Assembly (NCBI RefSeq): GCF_031127905.1
Contig: NZ_JARXIC010000001.1
Coordinates: 1 to 64,000 of the forward strand
DNA length: 64,000 nucleotides
Direction: 5' to 3'
From: Thalassobacterium sedimentorum
GTDB lineage: Bacteria; Verrucomicrobiota; Verrucomicrobiia; Opitutales; Coraliomargaritaceae
Shown here: positions 33,852 through 43,900 of the stretch, piece by piece
Position numbering within the stretch: the stretch's first letter is position 1
Layout of the letters: each line of letters begins with the position of its first letter
Position numbers and translations under genes: made by a program
The notes under the pieces: generated by a model
The model's database searches: none
Seen by the model: the letters and a program-made list of their open reading frames with translations, nothing else
Told to the model about the DNA's origin: nothing

Positions 33852-34916
33852 TTACACTCGCTGCTTTAAACTCGGACCATCCACCCATAAGCTGTCGACA
33901 AGCGATACTTGTGGTGAGGCTGGAATACCACGTTCATTTCGATCGATCTTTGCAGCAACCAAATCAATCGTGGTGGCACCGATTTGCTCGGGCTGTTGGT
34001 TAATACCAGCAAAAGGTAGGTAAACCTCCCCCTCCGAGGGTAAGTCGAGATGAGCATATCCAATCTCATCTGGTATCGAATAGCCCAATTCATTTAACCA
34101 CCGAGGGACATCCGAATACAAGGCCATGACAACATCCGGCTTCTGCTGTTGTATCCAGCCAGAAAAATTATCGATATTAAAAGCCTCCTTAGAAGGGAAA
34201 AACGGCTTTAATTTCCGCAGCTTTTCCATCCGATATAGATTTGATAAATATGCACCAAGAAACATATCACCAGAGCGCAGATTGGTCCCCTCGGACATGG
34301 CCAAGCCAATGCGACGGTAACCACGAGCATACAAATTTTGCATACAAAGTGACACCGTATGGAAATGATGATTCGCCACTCGATCCACAGGTGGAACAAC
34401 CAGAGAATATGCAATGGTACCTAAGGCGAACGCATCCCAGTTGAGATTATAACCACAAAAATCAGAATCTAGCGGCGCCAGCACAACTCCCTGAATATTT
34501 TGGTTATACAAAATAGAACCGACTCTATGTTCTCCTAGCTCACGGTAGTCCAGCACCTCCAAACTATACCCACGCTGATTTGCTCGGGTGCGTGCTCCAT
34601 TCATGTAAGTACGAGGAATATAAAAATTGGGGTCATGGAACAATCGATCTATGCCTTGCGCATAATTAACCAAATACGCCAGCGTCGAGTGCCGAGCGGC
34701 ATCCTTGCCTTGCCGCACGTGCGCCAACCATGCCGAAACCATCGGATTTGCCTTCCACCCCATACGCTCGGCGATTGCACGCACATGAACCGCGGTCTCT
34801 TGAGAGACATTAGGATGCCCTCTCAAAGCCAGAGAAACCGTTGACAAGGCAACGCCAGCTTTTTGAGAAATCTGACGCAGAGTGGGGATCGTTGTTTTAT
34901 TTACATCTTCAGCCAT
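33852..34916 (-). CDS. LacI-family transcriptional regulator 1
   Basis: A 354-aa protein with an N-terminal LacI HTH (TLRQISQKAGVALSTVSLAL, residues about 12-31) and a periplasmic-binding-protein-like ligand domain. After the HTH the usual hinge helix motif NxxARSL is replaced by NPMVSAWLAHVRQ, a variant seen also in regulator 2. It is downstream of the GH28-like gene and upstream of the PEP-CTERM gene, all on the minus strand. It is the likely partner of the TCGAAC-AC-GTTCGA sites at 33762 and 36460. The ligand is presumably a sugar released from the target polysaccharide. Confidence 0.9.
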   Translation of the reverse strand: MAEDVNKTTIPTLRQISQKAGVALSTVSLALRGHPNVSQETAVHVRAIAERMGWKANPMVSAWLAHVRQGKDAARHSTLAYLVNYAQGIDRLFHDPNFYIPRTYMNGARTRANQRGYSLEVLDYRELGEHRVGSILYNQNIQGVVLAPLDSDFCGYNLNWDAFALGTIAYSLVVPPVDRVANHHFHTVSLCMQNLYARGYRRIGLAMSEGTNLRSGDMFLGAYLSNLYRMEKLRKLKPFFPSKEAFNIDNFSGWIQQQKPDVVMALYSDVPRWLNELGYSIPDEIGYAHLDLPSEGEVYLPFAGINQQPEQIGATTIDLVAAKIDRNERGIPASPQVSLVDSLWVDGPSLKQRV

Positions 34917-34977
34917 GAGGAGCGAACAACAGAAACTTCACTGACTCTGATACATTGTTCAAGCTTTGACTGAACTG

Positions 34978-36303
34978 CTACGTCGCCCGACGACCTTTGC
35001 CTTCAACAAAATCAGTCACCTCTTCAAACATTAATTGTCCACATATTTTCGACAGATCTACATCGTTTACATTGTAAAGAATCAGACCTCCTCTACTTCC
35101 CAAATTACCAGCAGATTTCAGACGTACAGCTAGACCTTCCAGTTGAACACCTTCCGCATTCGCTAAAATAATATGATGATCCGTATTCAGATAGTCGGGC
35201 AAGCTGGGATCCTCCCGCATACGTCCCGCCCCGCGAGGCTTCACACGACTAAGAGCCATTCCTGTTAATTCACACTGAACATTCTGAATTGAAAGCCCGC
35301 TCAGGGGTGAGTCGACTCGTCCTTCAAATAGTAAACGTCCCGAGCCATGAATGGTGATGTCCTTAAAAAGCAGACCACTAATACGACCACAACTTTGACT
35401 CTGATCGGGCCATCTCGGACGAACATCGACCATAATTGCAAGCTGCTGATGTCCCTCGATATCAATACGCTCAAAGCTGAATTCCTCATAGCTCCCGATG
35501 TCCTTCATGTAAATGCCGATTCCCAAAGCGGGCCCCTTCGGAATTCCAATATCAGGGATACTACAATCGCTCACCTTGACTCGACGAATTGGAGCCAACG
35601 ATTCTGTTCCAACCTTAATGGCTCCATGCCACGTTTTCAACACACAGTTACGAACTTCCACGTCCTCACACGGATCCCCGCAAGTTGATTTCATCACGAT
35701 ACAGTCATCTCCGGTTGCAATGACACAATTTCGAATAGACACACGCCTGCAACTATCTGGATCAATTCCATCGGTATTGATTCTATCGTAGTTATTAATA
35801 ATCGCCACAGAATCGACTCGCACGTCCTGACAACGTAATAAATGCAAAGTCCAAAACCCCGAGTTCGTGAATTTCACCTCTGACAACTCCACATCTTGAC
35901 AGTCCCTAAAAAAGCATAGTCTAGGTCGAAATTCATCACACAGCGGAGAATCAAATGTAAGCGATTCTGAGAAATTCCCATCGATTGTCCCACTGCCACG
36001 TATACCACAATTCTGACTTTGGTCCGCATGAATTAAGCAACGTAAATCCCCTGGAGCATGATCACCAAGTCCAGCAACAATCGGTTCATAGTCATCAATC
36101 AAACGACTTCCCACAATCCGTGCTCCACTCTCCAACACCAGATGAACCCCACTTTTTATTGAAATAGTTCCACACAAGTAAAGCCCAGTGACTAACCGAA
36201 CTTCCCCTCCACCACTAGCATGGCACATATCAATCCGTTGCTGGATACTAAATGTATCTTTCGCCTGCACACTATAATCTTTAGTCCTTACCATCCTAAT
36301 CAA
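34978..36303 (-). CDS. Glycoside hydrolase family 28-like (polygalacturonase-type)
   Basis: A 441-aa right-handed beta-helix protein. GH28 motifs are NTDGID (176-181), GDD (198-200) and HGAIKVGTES (226-235), giving the catalytic aspartates and histidine. The basic RIK-like motif is not clear (R-V-K at about 240-242). GH28 enzymes hydrolyse galacturonan, rhamnogalacturonan or related uronan linkages. No signal peptide is seen, so it is probably cytoplasmic and acts on oligosaccharides. A TCGAAC-AC-GTTCGA site lies 157 bp upstream. Start codons at residues 1 and 4 are both possible. Confidence 0.85.
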   Translation of the reverse strand: MIRMVRTKDYSVQAKDTFSIQQRIDMCHASGGGEVRLVTGLYLCGTISIKSGVHLVLESGARIVGSRLIDDYEPIVAGLGDHAPGDLRCLIHADQSQNCGIRGSGTIDGNFSESLTFDSPLCDEFRPRLCFFRDCQDVELSEVKFTNSGFWTLHLLRCQDVRVDSVAIINNYDRINTDGIDPDSCRRVSIRNCVIATGDDCIVMKSTCGDPCEDVEVRNCVLKTWHGAIKVGTESLAPIRRVKVSDCSIPDIGIPKGPALGIGIYMKDIGSYEEFSFERIDIEGHQQLAIMVDVRPRWPDQSQSCGRISGLLFKDITIHGSGRLLFEGRVDSPLSGLSIQNVQCELTGMALSRVKPRGAGRMREDPSLPDYLNTDHHIILANAEGVQLEGLAVRLKSAGNLGSRGGLILYNVNDVDLSKICGQLMFEEVTDFVEGKGRRAT

Positions 36304-36459
36304 TTTAATTAAACTACTAACGTCGAAAGATTACGGATCGAAGAAGCCATGGATATAATCCAAGTAAATCGTATAACAGATCGCTTCTGGTGAATTCGTA
36401 ATCGTAAATTTGTGTAGCTTACTTAGCACTGCCCCAGTCTTCGCAAAAGATATATGTGT

Positions 36460-36473
36460 TCGAACACGTTCGA
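36460..36473. promoter_or_regulatory. Operator-like palindrome TCGAAC-AC-GTTCGA
   Basis: Identical in its 14-bp core to 33762-33775. It lies in the 270-bp gap before the GH28-like gene, just after a terminator of the previous gene, so it is placed to control GH28 and perhaps the LacI gene behind it. Confidence 0.7.
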
Positions 36474-36489
36474 TGCATTGCCTAGTGAC

Positions 36490-36532
36490 AAAAAAAGAAC
36501 GCACATTCAAGCTCAGCTTGAATGTGCGTTCT
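36490..36532 (-). terminator. Rho-independent terminator after the 245-aa gene
   Basis: A long inverted repeat, agaacgcacattcaagct pairing with agcttgaatgtgcgttct (36496-36532, 18-bp arms around one base), is followed on the minus strand by a T-run (A7 at 36490-36496). It ends transcription of the 245-aa gene before the GH28-like gene. Confidence 0.9.
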
Positions 36533-36573
36533 GCATGCGAAACTCCTAGTATTACGTGAAGCCTGACGAAAAG

Positions 36574-37311
36574 CTAGTCCTCTTCTAAAGTAGGTGGAAC
36601 CGTACGAACTTGCTCAATATTTCTGAATATTCGCATCCGGTATGCGCCTTCACGACTACCGGCCAAATAAAAGACCATTAAATAGGGGCGATCAGGGTTG
36701 ATTCTCGTGACCGTAGCATACACGGGCTTCCATTCTTCTTTAAAAACTGCGATTCTTAGCGGCAAGCTATTCACATCGTCGTGTTCTTTGGGCGTAAAAA
36801 CCTCCAGTTTTAATGGCGACAAAGTCTGTCGATCCCCTCGAAGATCCGCCGCTAGGCTCTCTCGCGTCAGATTTAGTAATCCGATCTGACCAGCAGGTAT
36901 CGAGTTTGCAGAAATATCAATCGCTGCTGCGGTCACGCTAGATGGCTGGTTCTTCGATTCAGCAAGAAAAAGTAAAAATCGGTTCGTCGACGGCAACTGG
37001 ACTGTCAATGCGGGCAAATACTGCCAAAGACCTTCATCATCAAGCTGACGTCGATACAGTATCATTTGAGATGGCCCATGATAATTCATCGCAGGCCCCA
37101 ATTGACTCAAATAGGGCTCCAACAAACGGTAAGTCTGGCCTTCCTGAAAGTACAAATCAGGAGCTTCCAACTGTGCCGCCCCACTTCCTCTTTCAGACTC
37201 CATCCAATAAATTGAAGAAAAATCCGCCGACACGACAGTGCCCTCAGCCAAAACTCGATTAGAGATGACAATGACACCGAAAATAAATAGAAACGTTTTA
37301 AGTTTATGCAT
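36574..37311 (-). CDS. Exported protein of unknown function, 245 aa
   Basis: A signal peptide (FLFIFGVIVISNRVLAEG) is followed by a mature part of about 220 residues rich in beta-strands, with LLNLTRESLAADLRGDRQ in the middle and PDRPYLMVFYLAG toward the end. No family is recognised. It is 16 bp downstream of the 1138-aa prepilin-like gene and ends in a strong terminator, so the two form an operon and may act in the same surface structure. Confidence 0.75.
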   Translation of the reverse strand: MHKLKTFLFIFGVIVISNRVLAEGTVVSADFSSIYWMESERGSGAAQLEAPDLYFQEGQTYRLLEPYLSQLGPAMNYHGPSQMILYRRQLDDEGLWQYLPALTVQLPSTNRFLLFLAESKNQPSSVTAAAIDISANSIPAGQIGLLNLTRESLAADLRGDRQTLSPLKLEVFTPKEHDDVNSLPLRIAVFKEEWKPVYATVTRINPDRPYLMVFYLAGSREGAYRMRIFRNIEQVRTVPPTLEED

Positions 37312-37327
37312 ATTTGCAAATTTTTCG

Positions 37328-40300
37328 TTAATTAACTAAATCCTCTTTATTTAACCAACGCAATGAAACGACTTCAAATTTACGGCCAAATTTTTCATTA
37401 GAAACAGTTAAATCCGACAAGTCGTCCCACGAATCATTATCAAAGCTATCGACAAACTCCGGCTTACGCTGAACAATTGCCTCACAATAGACTTCAGCTT
37501 CAGGATCTCCAGTAAGCTTATTATTCACTGATGCATAGACGATAATAGTGAAAGTGTCCGATCGGACCGTCATCTGTGATCCCAGTGTGGATAGTAGATC
37601 CACCTGAGACAAATAGCCAGGCAGATCCGCTCCCACTGAGCCAACAAAGCCGCTCACTTCAGAACTACTGCCATCGATTCCGGAACTGGAGTCAATGACT
37701 GCCGAGGAATCATAAAAGTTTTCATTAGCAATCGACAATTCTAAAGCGGCACTCAGCGCACCTTGCCTCATCACCATTTCCTCTAAGTCATAACTACTTG
37801 AACGAAAAGAATGCGGATCCGGCGCATTCTCTCCAGTAAGATTTTTACGGTAAAGTGCCTCCGAATACATAACTCGATTCACGAAAGCAGACATGGATGG
37901 AAAAGGACCTCTCAATTTCACCTGTTCAACAATGCGTGTCGCAAGATCTTCAATCTGCTCGTCAGATAAGCGCCTAAAACCATAGACTGAGCCTGCTTCA
38001 AATGGCCCCAAATCCGAACTGCCAAGCTCTTTTCCAACGGGCTTATAGAAACGGGCGAACAAACTGCCATCCCCATTCAAGTCATCATAAGGCTGAGCAC
38101 GAAATGCTGCAAGTAATGCACTCCAGGCTGCTACCGATGTAGAGTTCACATTAAAACCACCCTTCAAGTACAGGCCTGCAGCAGAGCGTTCAAAGCTTCG
38201 CAATTCGTTCACATCGGCGGCCGTGCCATCGATACTCTTGACCAAGGGATTCCTGAATGTATCAGGCAATGCGCCCGACTGCGGTACCGTCGAAAAGTAA
38301 TACTGATCAAACAAAACCTCATTCACAAGATAAGGGAAATCCCAAACCATCTTTGCATCTGTCTTCGAATTCACATCGAAGAAGCGCCAAAAGCGAGTTT
38401 GATCAGCCCCACTGGCTTCCAAAGGGATATAGGGAGAGGCTCTCGAAGTGCCGACTGTGTATGCAGGTGTAAAATCATCACCAGTCCCCGTAAAAGATAG
38501 ACGCAACGGCATCATGAACTCACCCGCCCAACTGGTAGGACGACTATCAAAAGGATCCGCCAAATCATGAGTTACAGAGTTCGTATAAACTGGTGGAGCA
38601 GTCAGATTAACATGTGCAAATTGAGCCAAGGAATGCGGAGCCTCACGTGGTAAATCGTATAGTATTGCTTGATCCGACCCTCCATAATTAGGCGAAGTCC
38701 CCACAAATCCATGCATCGCGTCAGCCGTCTGAATGGCAGAGTTAGCTTCCGCGTCACTATCCGCCAAGAAGCCCCCGACGTAATTTGACAGTGAGTTAGT
38801 ATACCCCATCCCAATGACATCACTCGCTATCACAGTGGCTCGTGGATTAAATAAGCCTACCCATTGCCGAGGTGCTTGGTAACTAGTAAAGAAGTTTGTT
38901 TCCGCAAAGGGCATCGAAAAGACGAAAAGGAACTTCGGCTCAGGGAACCCATCCACAATCGGTTGGTAATATTGAACACTGGCGGTTCCGAGTGCTTCAT
39001 TGGCGAGCATCCCTGTGACCAGTTGATAGAAATCTTGGTTAGATCTTGAATTATGAGCACCCTGTAAACGCTCATGTAAATCTAAATAAAGGCGACCATT
39101 CGAGTTCAACGCGAATTTAATATCTGGAAGCGGATCTCCTGGGGGAGTTTCGCTTTTCTCAAGTCCACTCAATTGATAGAAACCTGCGCCATGTCGATAT
39201 CCTGGCAATAAATAATTAAACCAATTCGAATCACCATAAATACCCGTCCCAGAACCATTATCGGGTGAAAACTCAGCGATTCCATCAGCAGGTGAAAAGA
39301 TGACCGCACGCCCCGCCGATATCGTGGTCGATGCAATAGTGAACGGCATCGAATTGATCTTAAATTCTTCATTATCTACAGCAGGATCGTCACGCACATC
39401 AATCGACTTAATTTCAATATCATTATTACCACGATCCTCCTTAAAGGTCAGGTGCAATTCAGGGATACGAATATCAAATCGATATGGGTTCCAAAGCACC
39501 AACACTGGATAATACACAAAACGTATTTCATTATCGACATAATCAGCGTAAATACCGACCTGAAAATGCGTGATCACAGGCTTAATTCCCATTCGATAGT
39601 CAACGGAACCACTAGTATCTGGCTTACGGTGCGATCGCGTGTCGACCACTTCATCGCCGATACGCGTATTGTAAAAGTCACGCATCACTCCCCACTGAAT
39701 GAAATTTAAGTTTGGAGACCGCTCAGCAGGTGCACCTCCCAGATCACGTGCAAAAAGAAAATCGGCATCTTCGATACCAGTCGGCTGAGTATTACTGCCA
39801 TCTAGGCCAAACGTTAAATCCTTTTTTAACCCACCATTCCGCACATCAGTAAACAGTGAATTTGAAACTAAGGAATAATCTGTAGTCAGAGAATAACTTT
39901 CTCCCGTAAAAGCTGGCAAAGCGTTGATGACTATTTCACTAAAACTCGAGATCTGTGCAAGCTGATCGGGTAAAACACTCTCAAACAATTCAGTGGTCTG
40001 CGGAGAATAATGCTGCGGTGCTAACCATACGGCATCCTCATGGAGCGTGGCATCGACGGGCTCATTCAAATTGAGTCGTGCTTTCACATTTTCATCGCCG
40101 ACCCACCAAGCATAACTACCACTCGAAGCGCTCGTATTTGAATCAATTGATACGCGTGGCACACGTATTTGCAAAGAATCACCCCCATCGTAACTATCAA
40201 GATCAATCAGAGTGACGACATCTGCATCGCCTGGATCTAAGGCTGTATCCCCAGAGACATACCCCGAAGGATATACTTCGTCAGAAGCAGAATCAAAGCC

Positions 40301-40744
40301 TTTCTGCGCATTGCCGCTCACAAGCACTGCCGGTTTCCAAAGAGAATTATGCCCAGGCATTGTGCCAGGGGCTTGACCTTGCGCACCAGACACATTCCAA
40401 ACTTGTGTGAAATAAGGATTTGCAATTTCAGTAAACTCTATGGTTGCTCCGTTGGAAGCTATGAGAGCCTCACTAATTTCAGCAGTCGCGGTTACTCGTT
40501 GATCTGCACCTGCATGCTTCTGCAACTCACCCAATGCTTCATTTAGTGCTAGAAGAGCATTTTGCCTAGCTTCCAAGAGTGTAACATTGTTACTGCTCAA
40601 TGCCGTTTCCACACGTACAAAAGCAGAAATAGAAACCAGCAAAACCAGCACAAAAGCCATTAACGACAGGGCGATCACCAACGCAAATCCAGACTGCTGC
40701 TTCTCAACTCCAGAGCCAACGACATCTATTAATTTAAGCTTCAT
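37328..40744 (-). CDS. Large prepilin/PilX-like protein, Verru_Chthon cassette A-like
   Basis: An 1138-aa protein. The N-terminus has a short basic leader and a prepilin/PilX-like segment: QQSGFALVIALSLMAFVLVLLVSISAF, i.e. a GF-type cleavage site followed by one membrane helix, and then LLEARQNALLALNEALGELQKHAG. This start and the length fit the Verru_Chthon cassette protein A family known from Verrucomicrobiota. The remainder is a large extracellular domain of unknown fold with repeats of beta-strand pattern and a late ERSAAGLYLKGGFNVNSTS segment near residue 855. No cassette B, C or D gene is adjacent. A TGCATACCAATGCA operator lies about 140 bp upstream. Confidence 0.78.
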   Translation of the reverse strand: MKLKLIDVVGSGVEKQQSGFALVIALSLMAFVLVLLVSISAFVRVETALSSNNVTLLEARQNALLALNEALGELQKHAGADQRVTATAEISEALIASNGATIEFTEIANPYFTQVWNVSGAQGQAPGTMPGHNSLWKPAVLVSGNAQKGFDSASDEVYPSGYVSGDTALDPGDADVVTLIDLDSYDGGDSLQIRVPRVSIDSNTSASSGSYAWWVGDENVKARLNLNEPVDATLHEDAVWLAPQHYSPQTTELFESVLPDQLAQISSFSEIVINALPAFTGESYSLTTDYSLVSNSLFTDVRNGGLKKDLTFGLDGSNTQPTGIEDADFLFARDLGGAPAERSPNLNFIQWGVMRDFYNTRIGDEVVDTRSHRKPDTSGSVDYRMGIKPVITHFQVGIYADYVDNEIRFVYYPVLVLWNPYRFDIRIPELHLTFKEDRGNNDIEIKSIDVRDDPAVDNEEFKINSMPFTIASTTISAGRAVIFSPADGIAEFSPDNGSGTGIYGDSNWFNYLLPGYRHGAGFYQLSGLEKSETPPGDPLPDIKFALNSNGRLYLDLHERLQGAHNSRSNQDFYQLVTGMLANEALGTASVQYYQPIVDGFPEPKFLFVFSMPFAETNFFTSYQAPRQWVGLFNPRATVIASDVIGMGYTNSLSNYVGGFLADSDAEANSAIQTADAMHGFVGTSPNYGGSDQAILYDLPREAPHSLAQFAHVNLTAPPVYTNSVTHDLADPFDSRPTSWAGEFMMPLRLSFTGTGDDFTPAYTVGTSRASPYIPLEASGADQTRFWRFFDVNSKTDAKMVWDFPYLVNEVLFDQYYFSTVPQSGALPDTFRNPLVKSIDGTAADVNELRSFERSAAGLYLKGGFNVNSTSVAAWSALLAAFRAQPYDDLNGDGSLFARFYKPVGKELGSSDLGPFEAGSVYGFRRLSDEQIEDLATRIVEQVKLRGPFPSMSAFVNRVMYSEALYRKNLTGENAPDPHSFRSSSYDLEEMVMRQGALSAALELSIANENFYDSSAVIDSSSGIDGSSSEVSGFVGSVGADLPGYLSQVDLLSTLGSQMTVRSDTFTIIVYASVNNKLTGDPEAEVYCEAIVQRKPEFVDSFDNDSWDDLSDLTVSNEKFGRKFEVVSLRWLNKEDLVN

Positions 40745-40885
40745 ACACTAATCTAATCTGAGCTGTTGCGAAAAGTCGTAAGTTTGCTTTGTCATCATTG
40801 GCGCTATAACTAAGGTTAATTAGAATCTGTGTCTAATTTTTATGTAAATAAATACCTTCTTTTGAAGCTGTAAAACAAGAGAACA

Positions 40886-40899
40886 TGCATACCAATGCA
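40886..40899. promoter_or_regulatory. TGCAT-N4-ATGCA operator
   Basis: tgcataccaatgca is identical to the two perfect sites at 21457 and 21473. It lies between the stop codon of the 1384-aa gene (40913) and the start of the 1138-aa gene (40744), i.e. about 140 bp upstream of the latter. Confidence 0.7.
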
Positions 40900-40912
40900 C
40901 GCCTAACTCATG

Positions 40913-43900
40913 TCAATCGGCAATCAATAGTCGAACAAATTGATCATCCGTATTCATTTTCAATCGATAACGAATAAGTTGAGTTGAACCATCCCCCGTA
41001 AGGTCGTGATCTATTATAGTACGAACCAGTGTAAGCTGATCGGGAACAACTGTGGTCCAACCGATCAAATCAGTGCTCGTTTGAAAACTCATAGCGATTC
41101 TTTCACGAATTACAATTTCAAGATATCGAGTTCCAGCCTCTCGAAAGATCGACGTCTGCATTCTATCTGAAAGCAGTGTAGGCACCACAGGATTGAGGTT
41201 CATTGCATACTTTAGCATATTGTTAATGCCATCTCTTGACGGATTCGCCGTGGGCGCCTGCTGATCAATCGATAGGTCGAATTGGCCAATCCATTCATTA
41301 AAGTCATCAAGTATAGTATTAGACTTCGGTTCACCAAATAAAAGAGATTGATACCCGTGAGCTTCAATTGTCGTTTCTTGCAATATTTGAGTATCAATTT
41401 CTAGAGCATTAAGCGTGATTTCATGGTCAGTGAAATTAAACACGGTGACCAACTGCTGCCCCTCATATTCATGAGCCGTGTAGGCCCATGCGTCATGACT
41501 CAACTCAGCGTTCGGTGTTAAGTTGAACTGCTGACTAGCATCTATACCATCGAAATAAAATTGCTCATATTGCCAGATGAAGCGACTGGCATTACCAATT
41601 GAAACTAAAAATGCGCCGTCGATCCACCCTCTTCCCGGCCATATACCTTGCCGCTCCATACCCAATGCTGCGGTCATAACAAATTTTTGTTCGATTCGCT
41701 GCGGAGAGAGGCTATTCTCTACAGTCGCAAAATCCTGAGCTGGGCTGACTCGGGCAATGGCGCTAATTCCCCAGATCGGGTTCTGTAAATATGTCTGAGA
41801 CAGTTGCACCTGATCAAAGAGTTCGCGATCGTTAACATGATAAAGGCTCAACAGGTGAACATCCACCAAATCGTACTGTTCGGTGAGTCGAGGATCCTTA
41901 GGAATCGACCAGAAACGTGTGTAGAGCGCCTCCTCATCATCATATGGAAACAGGTAAGTATAGGCAACTCTAGGAGCGTCTGGGTCTGGATGGTACGTAT
42001 CTACCAGTTCAGCCATCGCACCATATACATCGTTGGAAACATGTATCCAATAATCAATCCAATCACGCTCTTGAGATGCTAAAATCTCCTCTTTACTTGG
42101 AACTGCGGCCAAATTCATCCAATCTGCATAATTCGCGAGCATTTCATCCATCTCGAGGGCTTTGCGAGGCACACTCCACGGCTCAAAATCAAAGATCACA
42201 GGCTCATCCTGCCCTAGATTAGCTACTTCGCCATATTTTCGAGATAGATAATTAGCTGTTGTCGTTTGAGGATCACTAGCCATGTCATACTGATCAGGTC
42301 CCCCCCAAAGACCAATCTCGTAAAGCGTGAAGCCGCGTTTTTTTAGATAACTATCGAAATCAACCCGAACTTGCCCTTTAGATCCTGAATAGAAACGCCC
42401 CTTCCCCCTCAGTCCGATATTATAAAGTAAATCGGCAGTCGAAGCCCACAGGTTCTCATCTGGATAAGCAAATGCGGTCATAATAAAATAACCGAATGCC
42501 TCGAAACGCCCTTGCTCCGATGGTATGACTGCCGGCGGTGGCGAAAGAAACTTAACAGTGGCCTCTGTAAGATCATGCTCCACCCCGTTATAATAGAGAC
42601 CATAACGGATCGGTGCCTGGTCGACAGAAGTTAGCGCATCCAATGCCAGTGAGATAAAAGGTCCCTGCTTCCAACCGCCAACGCCATCCGCATCAGTCAG
42701 GTCAATTCCAGTTGTTTGGTAGCGCCGCCAAGTGCGCTCCTCAGTCTGAACGGTAGTCATCGAAGTGCTGACGCCCCCAGCTGCTTCATTATGATTGCTT
42801 TGATGCACAAGCTTTAGCTCAATCTCATCAGGCATGTAAAAAACGAGTGCGGGCTCACCCGCTATCAATTCGTCAGAGTTACGCTTAAACAAAAAAGTAA
42901 GCGGCACTGGCTGCCCATAAAAAGTGTGAAAGACTTTTTCACCGCCAAAGAAGACTTCATTTCCATCAATTGGCTGCACAGTATAATCTAAGTCAGGTGC
43001 TAATGGGACATAACTATCCCGATTAAGATTGAATCGCTCCAGATAAGATTCGAGCGAATCAAGTTGGGTTCCAATACAAACTTCGTCGAGCCAACCATCA
43101 AAAGCATATTGATCTCTGCCTGCGGTATCCAGCGGATAGCCTGCCATAAAAATGTTTCGCGAGGTTGAGGCGATAGCAGGAACACCCGTATCCTCCGAAA
43201 ATAGTTCAACATTATCCAAACATAGTGTCACGATCCCCCGGTCAAACGTAACTGCGACGTGATGCCAGTACCCATCCTTCAGATCATCTAATGGAGCCCA
43301 CACATCGTGTCGAGACTGCCCATCACCAAATGAAAAACGAAAATTTTCTCCCCATAAGAACAAAGCAAATCCACCCGTATCCGAGTCGGAGCGATTACTG
43401 ATGAGACTGGCGAAATTATTCTTTTCCGAGCTGTCTATTTTAACCTCTACACTAACTGCAAGCTCTTCGGTTGAAGTTTCAAAAAGCTGCAAATCATCCA
43501 TACGAGTATAGCTGCGGTCATCTGCAAAATAACGTATCGCATTTCCGTAACGACCAAGCACTCGGTAACGAGTCGGGTCTAAAGTTTCTGGATTATCTTG
43601 ATCAAGGATAGATGCGGGCCAATGAGTACCAACTGCATTGAGCTCCGAATCAAGAATCGTACGGCTTGCTGCTTCCAAAGGTAAGTGCAACCGTATTCCA
43701 AAATCAATATGATACACATCCACGTCGAAACTTCGAAATTCGGCATGACGCCCATGATAACCAAAATAGGCGCGTATTCCCGGAGGGCCTCGAACATAGC
43801 TGTCATCCGTCACCGTGATGGACCCAAGAAGCTCGGAGTATTCTCCAGTTGTCGTATTCGCAGCAAATAGCTTAGCCGTTAAGTTTTGGCCATTAACCGT

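Noticed and set aside
36454-36470. A second overlapping palindrome TGTTCGAACA
   Set aside because: It overlaps the TCGAAC-AC-GTTCGA site and is not repeated at 33762, so it was not counted as separate.
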